A stretch of 64,000 nt of DNA from Todiramphus chloris collaris. Its lineage: Eukaryota > Chordata > Aves > Coraciiformes > Alcedinidae. This document shows, one piece after another, positions 42,101 to 52,974 of the stretch. Each line of letters starts with the position of its first letter. Position 1 is the first letter of the stretch. The notes under the pieces were generated by a model that worked only from the letters and a program-made list of their open reading frames with translations, was not told where the DNA came from and made no database searches. The stretch spans positions 12,120,023 to 12,184,022 of the forward strand of contig JANVCC010000040.1 in the NCBI GenBank assembly GCA_025345505.1. Direction: 5' to 3'. The position numbers were made by a program, and so were the translations under genes.

Positions 42101-45100
42101 CTGCCCATTCCTTACATTCTACTGACCTCTAGAGACTGTATGTATATATGTATAGCACATATACATTATTTATGTGCATGTGCAGATACTAGAGAAATGT
42201 CACAATAGACTGACTTTAGAGAAATCTGTATGCAGTATTTGATGTTCTGGCTTTTAGTCTAATCACAAACTGTTCTTGGAAACATCTTCTTTCCTGTGTT
42301 TTCTAGATATGAAGAATCTCTTGCTGTTTCCCTCCCCCCCAACTTTCCTCTCTGTGTCCTTCCAACCAAAACACATCATAGCCTTCTTTACCTGTAAGGT
42401 ACAGAATTCAGCTACAAGTATGACTATTGATTTAAAAGTGAAGATAATCCAGGTTTTATTTAAACATGAATACCTGATGGAGAGGTAGTGCCACAAAACC
42501 AGAAGCTCCTAGTGAAAGAAAAATAGGCATTATTGGACACAGGGAGCAAAGACGAGTCTCCTACATCTCAGTATCGACACTTCTTCCTCCCACCAAATGA
42601 TAACATCTTGTAGCAGCTTCCTGGTCTCCATTTTGCTGCCAGGAAAAAAACTGCACAAAAGCCTTCGTTGGGTTTGACATTTAGACTAAACAGAAAGGGC
42701 TGAAGGAGTTGAATTTGCCAACTAAAACCTATTCAAAAGAGACATTAATCCAATAATAAAAAGAAATGAGGGGAACAGAAAAGACTATGTTCCTCCATAA
42801 CAACATCAGCATAACTGACATTGTTATGAGCCATTACTTGGTAATACTGTGTGGTCAAGTATAACAAAAACCATTACCACCAAGACACACAAACTCAAGA
42901 TGTGAAATTTTAAAGGCATATTCTCCAGCTGAAAATACTTCTGCATTAAGTTTCATATCAAAATACCCAGAAAATATACAAGGGCTTTTCTAATACTGCT
43001 AATGTGTTCATAGGACTTTATCCTCTGGAATCTCACAAAGATAAGTTTAGGAGAATGAGCTGAAAAGAAAACAAAAAAAGAAAAAAGAAAAAACAAGGAC
43101 AAAAAAAGTCCTACTTCAAAAATCCCTAGATAAAAAGCTATTTTAAGTGTTTGGGGGTTTTTTCCCCCCTTTTTACTTTGGAGCGTGGAGCAGATAAAGC
43201 TTTCTAATGCAATGCTTTACACTGTTCTAATCACATTGCACATGATAACAGAATAAAAATTTTATTTGATTTGGAACCAGCTATGAGCTACAGGTTGAGC
43301 TTTATTAAATCAGCATAAGCTACAGATAGCAACTGAACTCTGTATCTTTCAAAAATTACATGCATAAAGACAGAGCAAGAACTGCATTAGCTAAATATAT
43401 TTTTTACAATACTGCTAGAAGAGAACTTATATCCACTACTTCAAGTTACTCAAGAGTTACATCAGCAGAGATGAGGAAAATACATACGTCCATTTTTTTT
43501 CCTTTAGAAGTAACATCCTTAAGATAACTCATTGCTAAACCCTATTTCTATTTATTTTAACTAATTTTACTCACCTTATATCAAATGTTAATAAAACCAC
43601 CATAGTGATGGAATAAATTACATAGATACATTTGAAACTAGCTTCCCAAGCAAGTCATTAAATTACTATTACCCGCAGTACATTTTTCTATGTACATATC
43701 ATGGCTTTGAATTTTAGTACCTTATTGCAAACTCCTAGACATCCGCTCTTCTTGTATTCCAATAATGTGAGACTAGGCATGCATTTTTAAATTTGAAATG
43801 GGCCTAAATTAAAATACATACATTCAGATTTGTGCGTTTGTTTCTACACACATAAGCATCCTCAGACAAACCCAGAAATACAGTATCACTGCTACTGAGA
43901 AATGTGGCACTACACTCAATTGTGCCAGAATTATTATTTACCCTATTCAGCTATTCTGAGCTTTTCACAGTCTACACATAAATACAATTCCACTGTACAA
44001 GTATGCTTGCTTTTCTCTTCATGACTTTGGGAACTGAGAAATACAAAGATAAAAGTTTACTCCTTAGGGCTATATCGTGTCATAAGCTTTAAACTGAATT
44101 TGCCAATGTTTTCAACGGGGAATTCTCTTTAGAAACTGATGACATATTACCAGCTTTTAAACTAAATGAAGTACCAATTCACTGAACTGTCAAGTAGGGA
44201 AGGTACAAGAACATAGTTCTGGTAATATTCTCTCACTGGTAACAGGCTTATTTTTCTGCATGACACAGAACTGTAAAAATATAAAAGTGCTTATGAACCC
44301 ATACCCAGCTGAGATGCACAACGTTCGGTATCAACTGCTAATCATCTCTAAAGCCCTAAGAACTTCCAAGTTTGAGTAAAAAAAAAAAAACAAACTGCAA
44401 AAAAACTACACGTGACTATAAAACAAATATATAGCATTGGTATTTCCTAAACCATACTCCTGAAACACAGGAAGATTTTTGCTTCTTCCACATATAAAGT
44501 ATGCAACCAGTTTTCTGAAGGTTAAGGAATTAGTATATACGTAGTTGTATGCATACACAAATTCACCAATAAAATAAAGAAGCAGAACAGTATAGAACAC
44601 CCCTACTGGCAACAGCAAATCTGTATGGGGGAAAAAACCCATCAATCTATAGCTTCTCAGATTGAAGAAACTTTGTCTCAAAACCCCATAAAAATACCGA
44701 ACCCAAACCACAATAACAATTCTACAACACAAATGACACGGGAGATGACTGTAAAGATCTGCCACTCATTTTTTAATCAGTATCTTTTCTCCAGTTATAA
44801 GCAGAAGCTGAATTTTTCTTGCACAGTAAGCAGCAAACTGAAGCCATGCTGCTATGCATTATAAAATTCAGCGAAACATAATAATTTTAATTCTGAAATC
44901 TGAAATATCGTCTCTAAAAGCTATTCACCTAATTCTTGGTTTTCCTTTTTTTTTAAGGTACGAATAGGTACAAAGCAGATGAATGCAGAGAAATCACAGC
45001 TTTCTTACGAATAGCCTAAGTTCTGCATGTTTATCCTACTTTACATGAAAAGCTAGGATTAAAAAACAACACGACACACATTAATGTTTTGAATTTGTAA

Positions 45101-45452
45101 TCAGTTATGGTTGATGATCATCTCCAAAAATAAATATTCCCACAGATAGAGGTCAGTGGTTGCCTGAAATTGCATCAGTTATTGCCTGTATACTAGAATC
45201 CTCCACTCCTTTGGGACTGCTTTATCATTTTATCAAATTAATTAATAAAAGAATGGTTTTACCATAGGACATCACAGTTTTCTATCCATGCATTTGTCAT
45301 TAGTTGCTCTAAAATGTATTGATCTGAGAAATCGTAGGATTTCTCTCAGAATTTAAGCATATAAGATGGTAACTCACAATTGTTCATACCTAAAAAAAAT
45401 AAAATGTACAAATAATAATAAAACCCCAACATAAATTGAGAAAGAGGGTGGG

Positions 45453-45468
45453 TTTTTTTTTTTTTTTT
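45453..45468 (+). repeat. T16 homopolymer tract
   Basis: Sixteen consecutive T residues after GGGTGGG, directly visible. Confidence 0.9.
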
Positions 45469-45604
45469 AATTTTAATTATGTGTTGAACTGGTAAGCTCC
45501 TCCTGCTCTGAAAGAAAGTAACTTCACTCCTTTGGAATTCTAATTTTGAGGTTGCAAGCATTTTGTTTCTTAATTTACTATTAAACATTTGTATTTTGTG
45601 ACAA

Positions 45605-45675
45605 TATATATATAAAAAAACAAAACAAACCAACCAAACAAAAAAACCCCACTAAAAACAAACCACCCAAACTTC
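45605..45675. repeat. A/C-rich low-complexity tract after a short TA run
   Basis: ATATATATAT passes into A7 and then CAAACAAACC-type units. Same class as the other A/C-rich tracts. Confidence 0.75.
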
Positions 45676-46538
45676 TAGAAATACTCCTTCAGACCTTCCT
45701 CTGAGAAAACATTAATGTTCAACAATATTAATAGAAGGGATAAAATGTTAAAAGTGGCAAGTAAAAAATAAAAACATTAAAAAGACAGACAGCTGTCTCT
45801 ACATGTGCATTTCAGCACATATATTTCCTCAGATTTTCAGAGTGAACAGAACCTAGAATGATGATGTACAAAATTACCTATGTCATGTTATTAAACTACC
45901 AATAGCCTGTAAAACCATTTGCCTCAAGATTTTTCTTTTGCTTTTGTAATCTCACTGTATTTCTTTTTCTCTATGAAGTAATCTTTACTTTGCTCTGCAG
46001 CAACATCTACTGGAATATCAGTAAAATGCTGCTATTTCTATTAATCACCCATTTAACATCTAGCAGGGCAGAATTAGCAAATGCCAAAAGGAGACAAATG
46101 ATCTGCAATTCAGACTTTGCGTTCTGGGCTCCAATCAGATCAAGTTAGCTTGTCTTCATCCTTCCAACCTTCTGCCATTTCACGAGGAACAAATTCATCG
46201 TGACTAATTCTTATCCAAAGTCATCTACTGTTTACAGTTAGACTCCCTTGCATTTAAGTCAGGAAATCATTTAAAATACCCCGTTACATTCAGGACTTCC
46301 ATTTTTGTCAGACAAGCTACTTTTTATTTCAGTTTGATTCAACATGTGCTCCAAACATATCTGAAGCATAGAAAGAGCCTGGAAGAACGTAGAGAAACAT
46401 TTCCAAAGGTGAGAGGCGTAACGGCAATGCAAATGCCAAATAATAAACAAGTTCAGCAAAACTATACTTACAAAGTAAAAATGTCCACTACAAATCAGTG
46501 AAACATTTACAAGTTCTTTTGTCTGATTTTAAGGCCTC

Positions 46539-46540
46539 AA

Positions 46541-46572
<32 letters not shown>

Positions 46573-46586
46573 AAAAAGAAAAAAAA
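46539..46586 (+). repeat. Interrupted poly(A) tract of 48 bases
   Basis: A21, G, A17, G, A8. It is the longest A tract in the window. It could be the tail of a retroposed sequence lying to its left, but no body or target-site duplication was recognised. Confidence 0.9.
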
Positions 46587-46589
46587 TCT

Positions 46590-48200
46590 GTCTCTATGTA
46601 CGATTAACTGCCTCTGAAGGCAAAGGAGAAACACATGAAGTCCCCCTGCACTGATGGGAGAGCAGGCTTCCCTGGGGGCTCGATCCCACTCAGCTATGTG
46701 GTGGCTTGTCACTGCCTATCGTGTAAAATCAGCTCCTGCAAACGTACACAGAAAGCACTGCTGCCGAACTGTGCCAGGTACACAGCACTGCGCATCGTAG
46801 CTCTGCGGGCAGGACTCGGGCATTAGGGTAAACTTGCATAAAGAGAAAAGTTCTCAAGTAAACATATTCCTTTCTCTCTGCAACATGCTCATTGGTAGGT
46901 CTGAGACAGTAAAAATCTACCTAGAAAACAATGTTTTCCTCTATGACAGCTTAGAAAGTTAGCTTTTCATAGCCCTGCTTTCAGAGACAGTTCATTTGTA
47001 CTCTACTTTTACAAATACCTCTGATCACTGAAATATTATTTCCTTTCTTTTAAATCCCTAGTAATGGTCTAACTATCCTTGGCTGCTTGTTCACTTTTCA
47101 GTATGACAATGAAATTCAGAACAGCACTGCTGCTCAGAATCCTTTCCTTTCGAGTCTTAGTTTGCTCATACAGAAAACAACTGTAAAATACAGTTGCAGA
47201 AATGTAGGGAGAGAAAGAAAAGGCACCAAAGCCAGTAAAAACCAGAAACAGAAGTCCCAATAGCTAAATATTCCAGTTGTGAATAAAAGGCACTTATTGT
47301 CATGTAACATTTTATAAGTAATTAAAATTATTTTTGCCTTTGGAATCCCTATAGACCCTCAGTGTGTTTTTATAGAGAGTAAGAGGTCACGTTTCCCAAA
47401 CCCACATATATTATCACAAGACAAGTTCATAGGCTTTGCTTGATAAATTAGCTCCTCTCAATAACTGTTAAACAGAAAGCCCTTTATTGTAATCCAAGCG
47501 CACTCGTGGACAGCACTTTCAGAGTTAACTCCATTTGACAACTGACATAAATCCATTATTCTAATTTGGTGATTGCTTTACTAAACACAGATGCAGTTTA
47601 TGAGTTTTACTCATGTATTTCATTCAGAACGCTACTTAATCTCAATTTACAAAACATAAACACAAAATAGGTTTTACAGTATGTCTGAAATGGTACAGGT
47701 ATCCATCTGATGAAATCCCAGGCAAAAAAAAAACCCCACGTATTCACCTAGACCGAAACTCAATGCTAGATTTTACCTATTTTTACCTAGGCTATTTTTA
47801 CATAAATAGTAAATAAGTACAATTAATTTTCAGTTCGGCTGTTGCAACCCAATTGCAGAATGCCAAGCTCCTCGAGGGTTATCAGACTCAAAAGCTTTTC
47901 TTATGCTGAGATTTTAAGCACTGAATTAAACCTTTAGCAAAGTCCGGCTTTCACAAAAGCTGCTTCTCTGATTTGACAGGCGGAGAAAAGGGGGAAAAAC
48001 AATCATTCAGCGTGAATACGGCATCTTCACCAACCCATTTCTAATTCAATTTATAGCACACACTTTACATCTTAAACAAAAGGAATCTGATACACCAGCG
48101 ATGCTGCCTCTTGCTGCAGTTGCTCGCCTCAGTTACAAACCGCTGAAAATCTACCGCTCCGACCAAGGCACTCCATAAAACATTCGGATTCAGACACTTC
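46590..48200. other. No gene recognised; moderate GC at its left end
   Basis: The first 240 bases after the poly(A) tract are more GC-rich and hold a 63-codon frame (46635-46826) without a recognised family. The rest is AT-rich. The last part (48080-48200) would be the start of the intron following the candidate exon. Confidence 0.4.
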
Positions 48201-48204
48201 TTAC

Positions 48205-48250
48205 CTGCCTCAGTTGAAGGCTTCCTTCCCTTGTTAGCAGTATGAAGCAT
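48205..48250 (-). CDS. Candidate alternative first coding exon, possibly teneurin-2 short N-terminus
   Basis: On the minus strand an ATG at 48250 opens MLHTANKGRKPSTEA and the frame then meets a strong donor, GAGGCAG/GTAAGAAGT, with the GT at 48204-48203. The coding part is 46 bases, 15 codons plus one base, giving a phase-1 junction with the next codon starting with G. An in-frame TAG sits only two codons upstream of the ATG, so this ATG is the first possible start, and A at -3 gives a fair initiation context. From memory, this resembles an alternative short cytoplasmic N-terminus of teneurin-2, a large single-pass synaptic adhesion protein that binds latrophilins, joined to an exon that begins with arginine-proline. 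The memory is not certain, so no symbol is given. The next exon is not in the window, as expected for a very large intron. Other possibility: an unrelated neuronal first exon. Confidence 0.45.
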
Positions 48251-48335
48251 CCTCTAGCTTTCCCAATCCTCACCACCAGCCTCAAATTGCACAGCTAAGT
48301 CCCTTCTTTGCAAGAAAACGCTTATTGAAAGTGAT
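48251..48335 (-). other. Proposed 5' untranslated region of the candidate exon
   Basis: If transcription starts about 25-30 bases downstream of the TATA-like motif at 48351-48360, the leader would run from about 48330 to 48251. It contains no upstream ATG that I can see on the minus strand. The start site is inferred, not shown. Confidence 0.25.
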
Positions 48336-48350
48336 TAGTTTTTGTTGTCC

Positions 48351-48408
48351 CTTTTAAGTCCCTCCTGCGGGAAAGAGCAGGGGAGCGATGTGACGCCACC
48401 TTTTAATC
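48351..48408 (-). promoter_or_regulatory. Promoter-like block: TATA-like motifs and CRE-like site
   Basis: On the minus strand the order is GATTAAAAGG (48408-48399), a CRE-like TGGCGTCA (48398-48391, TGACGCCA on plus), a GC-richer segment with GCTCCCCTGC and TCCCGCAGGAGG, then GACTTAAAAG (48360-48351). The CRE-like site lies about 35 bases upstream of the second TATA-like motif and about 140 bases before the start codon, a natural promoter arrangement. CRE-like sites bind CREB/ATF factors, which would fit activity-dependent expression, but function is inferred only. Confidence 0.4.
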
Positions 48409-48583
48409 TTTTGCAAGAGTGAAAAGGCAGAAAAGGAGCGCTCGATCAAACTGAGCTTCACACATGACTAAAACTCGCCTGAGAGGCTGCAAGCTCTGGC
48501 TAAAGCACCACTAGGCGTAAGTGTAAGAACAGAGAAGAGGGGAGAGTCAATGAAATGTGACAACGTATGTGCATCAAAGACGG

Positions 48584-48665
48584 GGAAAGGGGGAGAGAAC
48601 AATGAGAGAGAGATCGAGACAGCAATGAGAGAAAGAGAAAGAATGAGAATGTGAAGGAGAATAAG
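48584..48665. repeat. GA-rich (CT-rich on minus) tract upstream of the candidate promoter
   Basis: GGGAAAGGGGGAGAGAACAA followed by GAGAGAGAGATC and GAGAAAGAGAAAGAATGAGA-type units. On the minus strand it is a CT-rich tract about 330-415 bases upstream of the ATG. Such tracts can be GAGA-type or nuclease-sensitive promoter elements. The overlapping minus-strand frames at 48468-48756 (rich in S, L and F) come from this composition. Confidence 0.6.
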
Positions 48666-48759
48666 CATGAAGAAAAGATAGGAGAGTTCTGAAGCAAAGA
48701 ATTCGCAGAATAAAGCCAAAGTGTCTGGCAGCTTCTGTTTTTATCTCAGTGAGCATGAC

Positions 48760-51190
48760 ATGCTGCCTCTCTCATTTAGCAACACATTCTTGTCTCTTCC
48801 AGGTTTGAAAACTGAGATAATCACAATGTGTGCCTGTTTTCGCCTGATTGGCACACTTGTGTGCACTGTACCTGAGATTCCCCTCAACCATCTTCTAGAG
48901 AAGCATTTATGTGCAATTAAGTTCATATATTCATTAGGAAAGACACCTCCCTCCACCCCCAAAACCCAGGAGCTGCTAATTTCTACATCAATTTACAATA
49001 TAGTTTAACTGGCAGATGGAATTCTACTTATAACTACTAACAAACTGCCACCGATAAACAAATGACTGAACAAATGTTTAATGTTGATAACCGAGTTTTC
49101 ATAGCAACAAAACATATTAGCATTGATAAATCTGTGTTTAGAAAAAAATGAGCTATTACAGACACTTTCTTCTATTTATCTTATTATTTCTGTATGAAGT
49201 TGCACTTAGTCATAGGAGAAGAAAAAACGTGACCTAGAACTAACATTTTTTTAAAGGAATACATCAGAGATGCAATCAGATTTCAAATTTTTTAAAAAAG
49301 CAATTACAAACTAAAAACTGAATTTAAAATGCCAAATTTAATGATGAATTCCTACACATTCAGGAAAGGTCCCCACACTAAGCCCCCATACAAATAGGGT
49401 TCATTTTTATGCAGGATGAGTGCTGGTTGGGGGGCGGGGGGAGGAGAGAATGGGTGTTGCTACTTGTTTTTGGGTTGGTTGGTGTTTTTTTCTAACTATA
49501 TATATACCATTTGTAACATTAGGACAGCCTCTGTAATTTGCTTTGTTTATACTTTCACCTTTTTAAGGTAAAGGCAAATAGGCTTTTAGGCAACTGGCAA
49601 TCAGTCAGCTGGCTGAAAGGCATCGTGCTTGTCTGCAGCTCCAAGAGGAGCCCACATTCAGACACGGCTATCGCGTGGGGCAGGAAGGTCAAGAGGGTGG
49701 CAGGAATGTAAACAAACCTGAAAAATAATGTCTCTTCCCTCTTTGCATTCTACTGGAGCATGGCCTTGGAGCCTACACCTCAGCTCTGCTAGGGAGATAG
49801 AAGGACTGTCCGTGACATAAGATTCTGGAAATCTGAATCTAGATCTCGGCTGAATCACGTGCCTCTGTGTTAGCGTATGCAAGTCACACAGTGCTACACT
49901 CAGGTACCCGTGTCTCACAGCACCCAGCTGGTTTAAAATCCCTGTGTATTAGCAGCTCTACACAACTCAGCACCCTCTTTTCTAAGGGTTACCCAATTCC
50001 AGAGCGGAAGTTAGGAAGATGAGTTCACGAATGATGACTGGGAATCACTGCCCAATTTCAACTCTGACTACTTAGAAGTCATTATTGTACTACAAATTTG
50101 ACAAGAATTGGTATTCTTCTATGAATGTTAACCTCCAGAATCTCACTACAAGCGCCGGGCAGATGGAATCCAGTTTTTTAATTCGTCAAGTGAAACTTGG
50201 AAAAATAACTCTTTAAGCTTCTAACTGTCCCAAACCCCATGCTTACTGTTAAACTTGTGATTGCTTCAGTGTTCCACCTCTTATCTTTTGTGTCCTGAGG
50301 ACTGGCAACACATAAATACGGATCCATTAAAAAAAGATTCCCACTTATCTTCCTGAGCAACCTTTGTCATATGAGTTTAGAGTAAAATTTACTGTAAGGA
50401 AACAATTACTCATAAGAACACTGCTTTTAAACCTTCTCCATATATATATATATGTGTCAAGAAAGCATGAGCATGACCTAGCAAAGGAGCATTTTGTGTG
50501 ATGGTTTACATCAAGTATTTCTCCTTGCTCTGTTGGTGTAAGGAATCTAAACTGAAACAGGATAGCTGCTTTAAAGACCTCCTAATTTCTCTTCCAGACA
50601 CGAAGAAAATAAACACCATCTCAAGACTCAGGTAGACAGGAGGAGGAAGGAGAAATAGAGATCTCCATCAGTTATTGCAAATATTCCCAGAGTACTGTTA
50701 GTAAACAGTCTAATGGAAGTACCTAGATACCTTTTAGAATGACAAAAGAAGGAAAAAAAAAAAACATTTCTCAAGTTGCCATGAGGAGCTCACTCTGCCA
50801 AGGCATTACTTACAACCAGGAACAGGAGCAATTAGGGAAAAAATCTTCCCTGTCTATTTCCAAGTTCATTTTGTATTTTCTCACCCTTATTGGTAAATTG
50901 CTATTCTCATGGAAGTCTTGATAAGCAGTTTCCACATATCTTACAATGTGCTAGATTATATTCCTGCCAACCATTTCCAAAGACTGCGGAGATGTACAGA
51001 CATACTTCTAGAAGTATTTATTCATTCTCACCGGTTTATCTACACATTCACAATGCAATCAAACTCCTGCATTTACATTCAAGGTCAATAAACACTTGAA
51101 AACATGCATGCAGTTTGTTTTCATGAAAGAGACAAGACTGTGTAGCTAAAACTAAGCATGAGCTTCAATACTATACTAAATGAACCATTT
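48760..51190. other. AT-rich stretch without recognisable genes
   Basis: No domain or repeat family recognised. It includes a T/G-rich tract near 49469-49492 and a short (AT)n run at 50440-50454. Minus-strand 86 codons at 49658-49918 are not recognised. Confidence 0.5.
50440..50454. repeat. (AT)n microsatellite
   Basis: About seven AT units, directly visible. Confidence 0.8.
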
Positions 51191-51519
51191 TTTTCAGAAC
51201 TGACCTTGTGTTCAAACCGCTGAGAGCGTGAGCTCTGGGAGGTGTTGAGTGGGAGTGGAGAGACTGCTGGAAAGGCATCCAGCCTTCTCTGGGACAGGCC
51301 CACGGGTAGGCAGGACACATGGCACAGGGAATGCCCTATCCCCTCTCCTCCTGCCTGAACACAGGGACCCAAGGGACAGGGGCGATGGCAACAAGGTCCT
51401 GCCCGGTACAGTGGGCACGACCCCTCTGCGACTACCTCCCCTTCCTAGGTGCCTTGTAAAACAGCTACGGGGCACTGCAAGGGGAACTGATCACTGCTGA
51501 GGATGACAGTTCATCTATC

Positions 51520-52050
51520 TTGGAGGGGACACCGAGGTTGACTTGGCCTACACCCTGTGTCAAAGCTGCTCCCATAAGGAAACAAAGATGGGTCACTGTC
51601 ACAGGAGACTCCCTTCTGAAGAGAAGAGAGGGCCCGATATGCAGCTCAGACCCACTTCTTCGGACAGTCTGCTGCCTCCCTGGGGCATGGGTTAAAGATG
51701 TGAAGAGAGAGCTTCCTACCCTGGTATGGCCCTCGGATTATCATCCATTATTCATTTCTCAGGTAGGCAGCAATGAAGTTGCAACAAGAAGTCTGAGGGC
51801 AATGAAGAGAAATTTCAGACCCTTGGGACAACTGGTTAAGGGATCAGGAGCACAAGTAGTGTTCTCTGTTCCTCCAGCTGCAGGGAATGATGAGTGGAGA
51901 AATGAGCTGGCTCCAAGTCTGATATCAATGTCAGAATTTGGTGGGTTTTTTGGGTCAGTCTCGATAATACCAGGCTAGCTGTCAACAGCCAGGGTACACC
52001 TGCCTCAAAGGTGGAAAAAAATCTCTGCACAGGAGTTACCAGGGCTCACT
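51520..52050 (+). pseudogene. CR1 ORF1 remnant with SGNH/GDSL esterase domain
   Basis: The frame 51520-51978 (152 codons) keeps the hallmark VTGDSLLKR (block I, GDS with the catalytic serine), then CCLPGAWVKD, and a block-III-like VGSNEVATRS, followed by LVKGSGAQVVFS. This is the esterase domain of CR1-type ORF1 proteins, thought to act with RNA binding and membrane or lipid handling during retrotransposition. The C-terminal end drifts out of frame near 51960. After the shift, text typical of the end of the domain continues in another frame to about 52060. The N-terminal part of ORF1 (coiled coil or zinc-finger region) is not recognisable in one frame. It is a decayed coding piece, not a host gene. 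Confidence 0.8.
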
Positions 52051-52327
52051 GAAAGAGCTTTAAACTAGATTTGAAGGGATACAGGGAGAAAACCAGACTT
52101 GACAGAGATAAGTTTGGGAGCAGCACATCCATGTTTGTGGAACAGTGTGCTAGTGAAGTGCTTTGGTCTGCCATCTCAGTGGAGGCAGGGCATGGAGATC
52201 CATGCACCAGCAAAGACACATCATCAGTAAGATGTGTTAGAAACCATGGATGCAACATGAAAATGGTCACATAAGAATAAGGGTTCTCCCCCAAACTGGA
52301 AGGTGGGATCAATAAGACCAACTGAAG

Positions 52328-52974
52328 TGCAGCTACACCAATGCATGCAGCAGGGGCAACAAACAGGAGGAGCTGGAAGCCACTGTGCAGCAGGAAAACT
52401 CTGACATAGCTGCCATCAGGAAAGCATGGTGGGATGACTCGCACAGCTGGAGTGCTGCAATGCAAGGCTATAAACCTTCAGAAGGGATAGGCAAGTAAGG
52501 AGAGGCGGTGGAGTGGCCCTGCATGTCAGGGGGTGTTTTTATTGTCAAGACATTAATGATGGTGATGACAGAGTTGAGTTTTTAACGGGTAAGAATCAGG
52601 GGGAAGGGCCAACAAGGTAGATGACAAGCTGGGAGTTTGTTGCAGACTGCCCAACCAGGACGAAGAGGCAGACTAAATATTCTATAAGCAGCTGGGAGAA
52701 GTCTCACAATCTCTGGCCCTTGACAGCAAGGAAGAGACTGGCCTGGCTGAACAGAGAGCTTTGGTCGGAACTCAGGGAAAAAAGGAGAGTCTGTGACCTT
52801 TGGAAGAAGGGGCAGCCACTCAGGAGAATTACAAGGATGTTGTGAGGTTGTGCATGTTGAAAATGAGAAGGGACAAAGCCCAGTTAGAATTTGACCCAGC
52901 TACTGTTGTAAAAGACAATAAAAAAAACAGGTTATATGAATACATTAGCAACAAAATGAGGGCTATGGAGAATC
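52328..52974 (+). pseudogene. CR1 ORF2 remnant: endonuclease start and linker, with internal deletion
   Basis: ORF2 encodes an apurinic-type endonuclease followed by reverse transcriptase. Here GNKQEELEATVQQEN (52355-52399) and SDIAAIRKAWWDDSH (52400-52444) are the N-terminal endonuclease. VCCRLPNQDEEAD (about 52635-52673) and LGEVSQSLAL (52692-52721) follow in other frames. The next text, LAWLNRELWSELREKRR (about 52737-52790), belongs well downstream in the family, so roughly 150 residues of the endonuclease C-terminus are missing at about 52722-52730. A frameshift follows near 52815, after which ATQENYKDVVRL and VKDNKKNRLYEYISNK are readable to 52970. The deletion size is judged from memory of the family. 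Confidence 0.82.

Larger units (their letters stand above)
31320..46535. other. AT-rich stretch without recognisable genes
   Basis: The longest frame is a minus-strand 189 codons at 32072-32641. It is cysteine- and serine-rich, has no recognisable domain, and both strands are open there in several frames, so it is not called. Homopolymer and low-complexity tracts are listed separately. There is no CR1, LTR or RNA gene that I can recognise. Confidence 0.5.
51230..52974 (+). mobile_element. CR1 LINE, old copy with remains of ORF1 and ORF2 (left part)
   Basis: Unlike the other copies, which are 3' ends, this one holds internal coding parts in sense on plus. About 51520-52050 is ORF1, and about 52325 onward is ORF2 with start-of-endonuclease text, a mid-endonuclease block and the linker before the reverse transcriptase. 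It is interrupted at about 52975 by a CR1 in the opposite orientation and resumes near 53521. The raised GC content at 51.2-51.5 kb probably belongs to the 5' part of the element, where the exact edge is unclear. Frameshifts, stops and a large internal deletion show that it is dead. Confidence 0.88.

Noticed and set aside
46670-46700. tRNA-like B-box text (GGCTCGATCCC)
   Set aside because: The flanking bases do not form a five-pair T stem and no A box or acceptor stem could be fitted, so it is not a tRNA or a recognisable tRNA-derived SINE.
52046-52465. Minus-strand frame of 139 codons
   Set aside because: Antisense shadow of the CR1 ORF1/ORF2 junction, where plus-strand protein motifs are recognisable.
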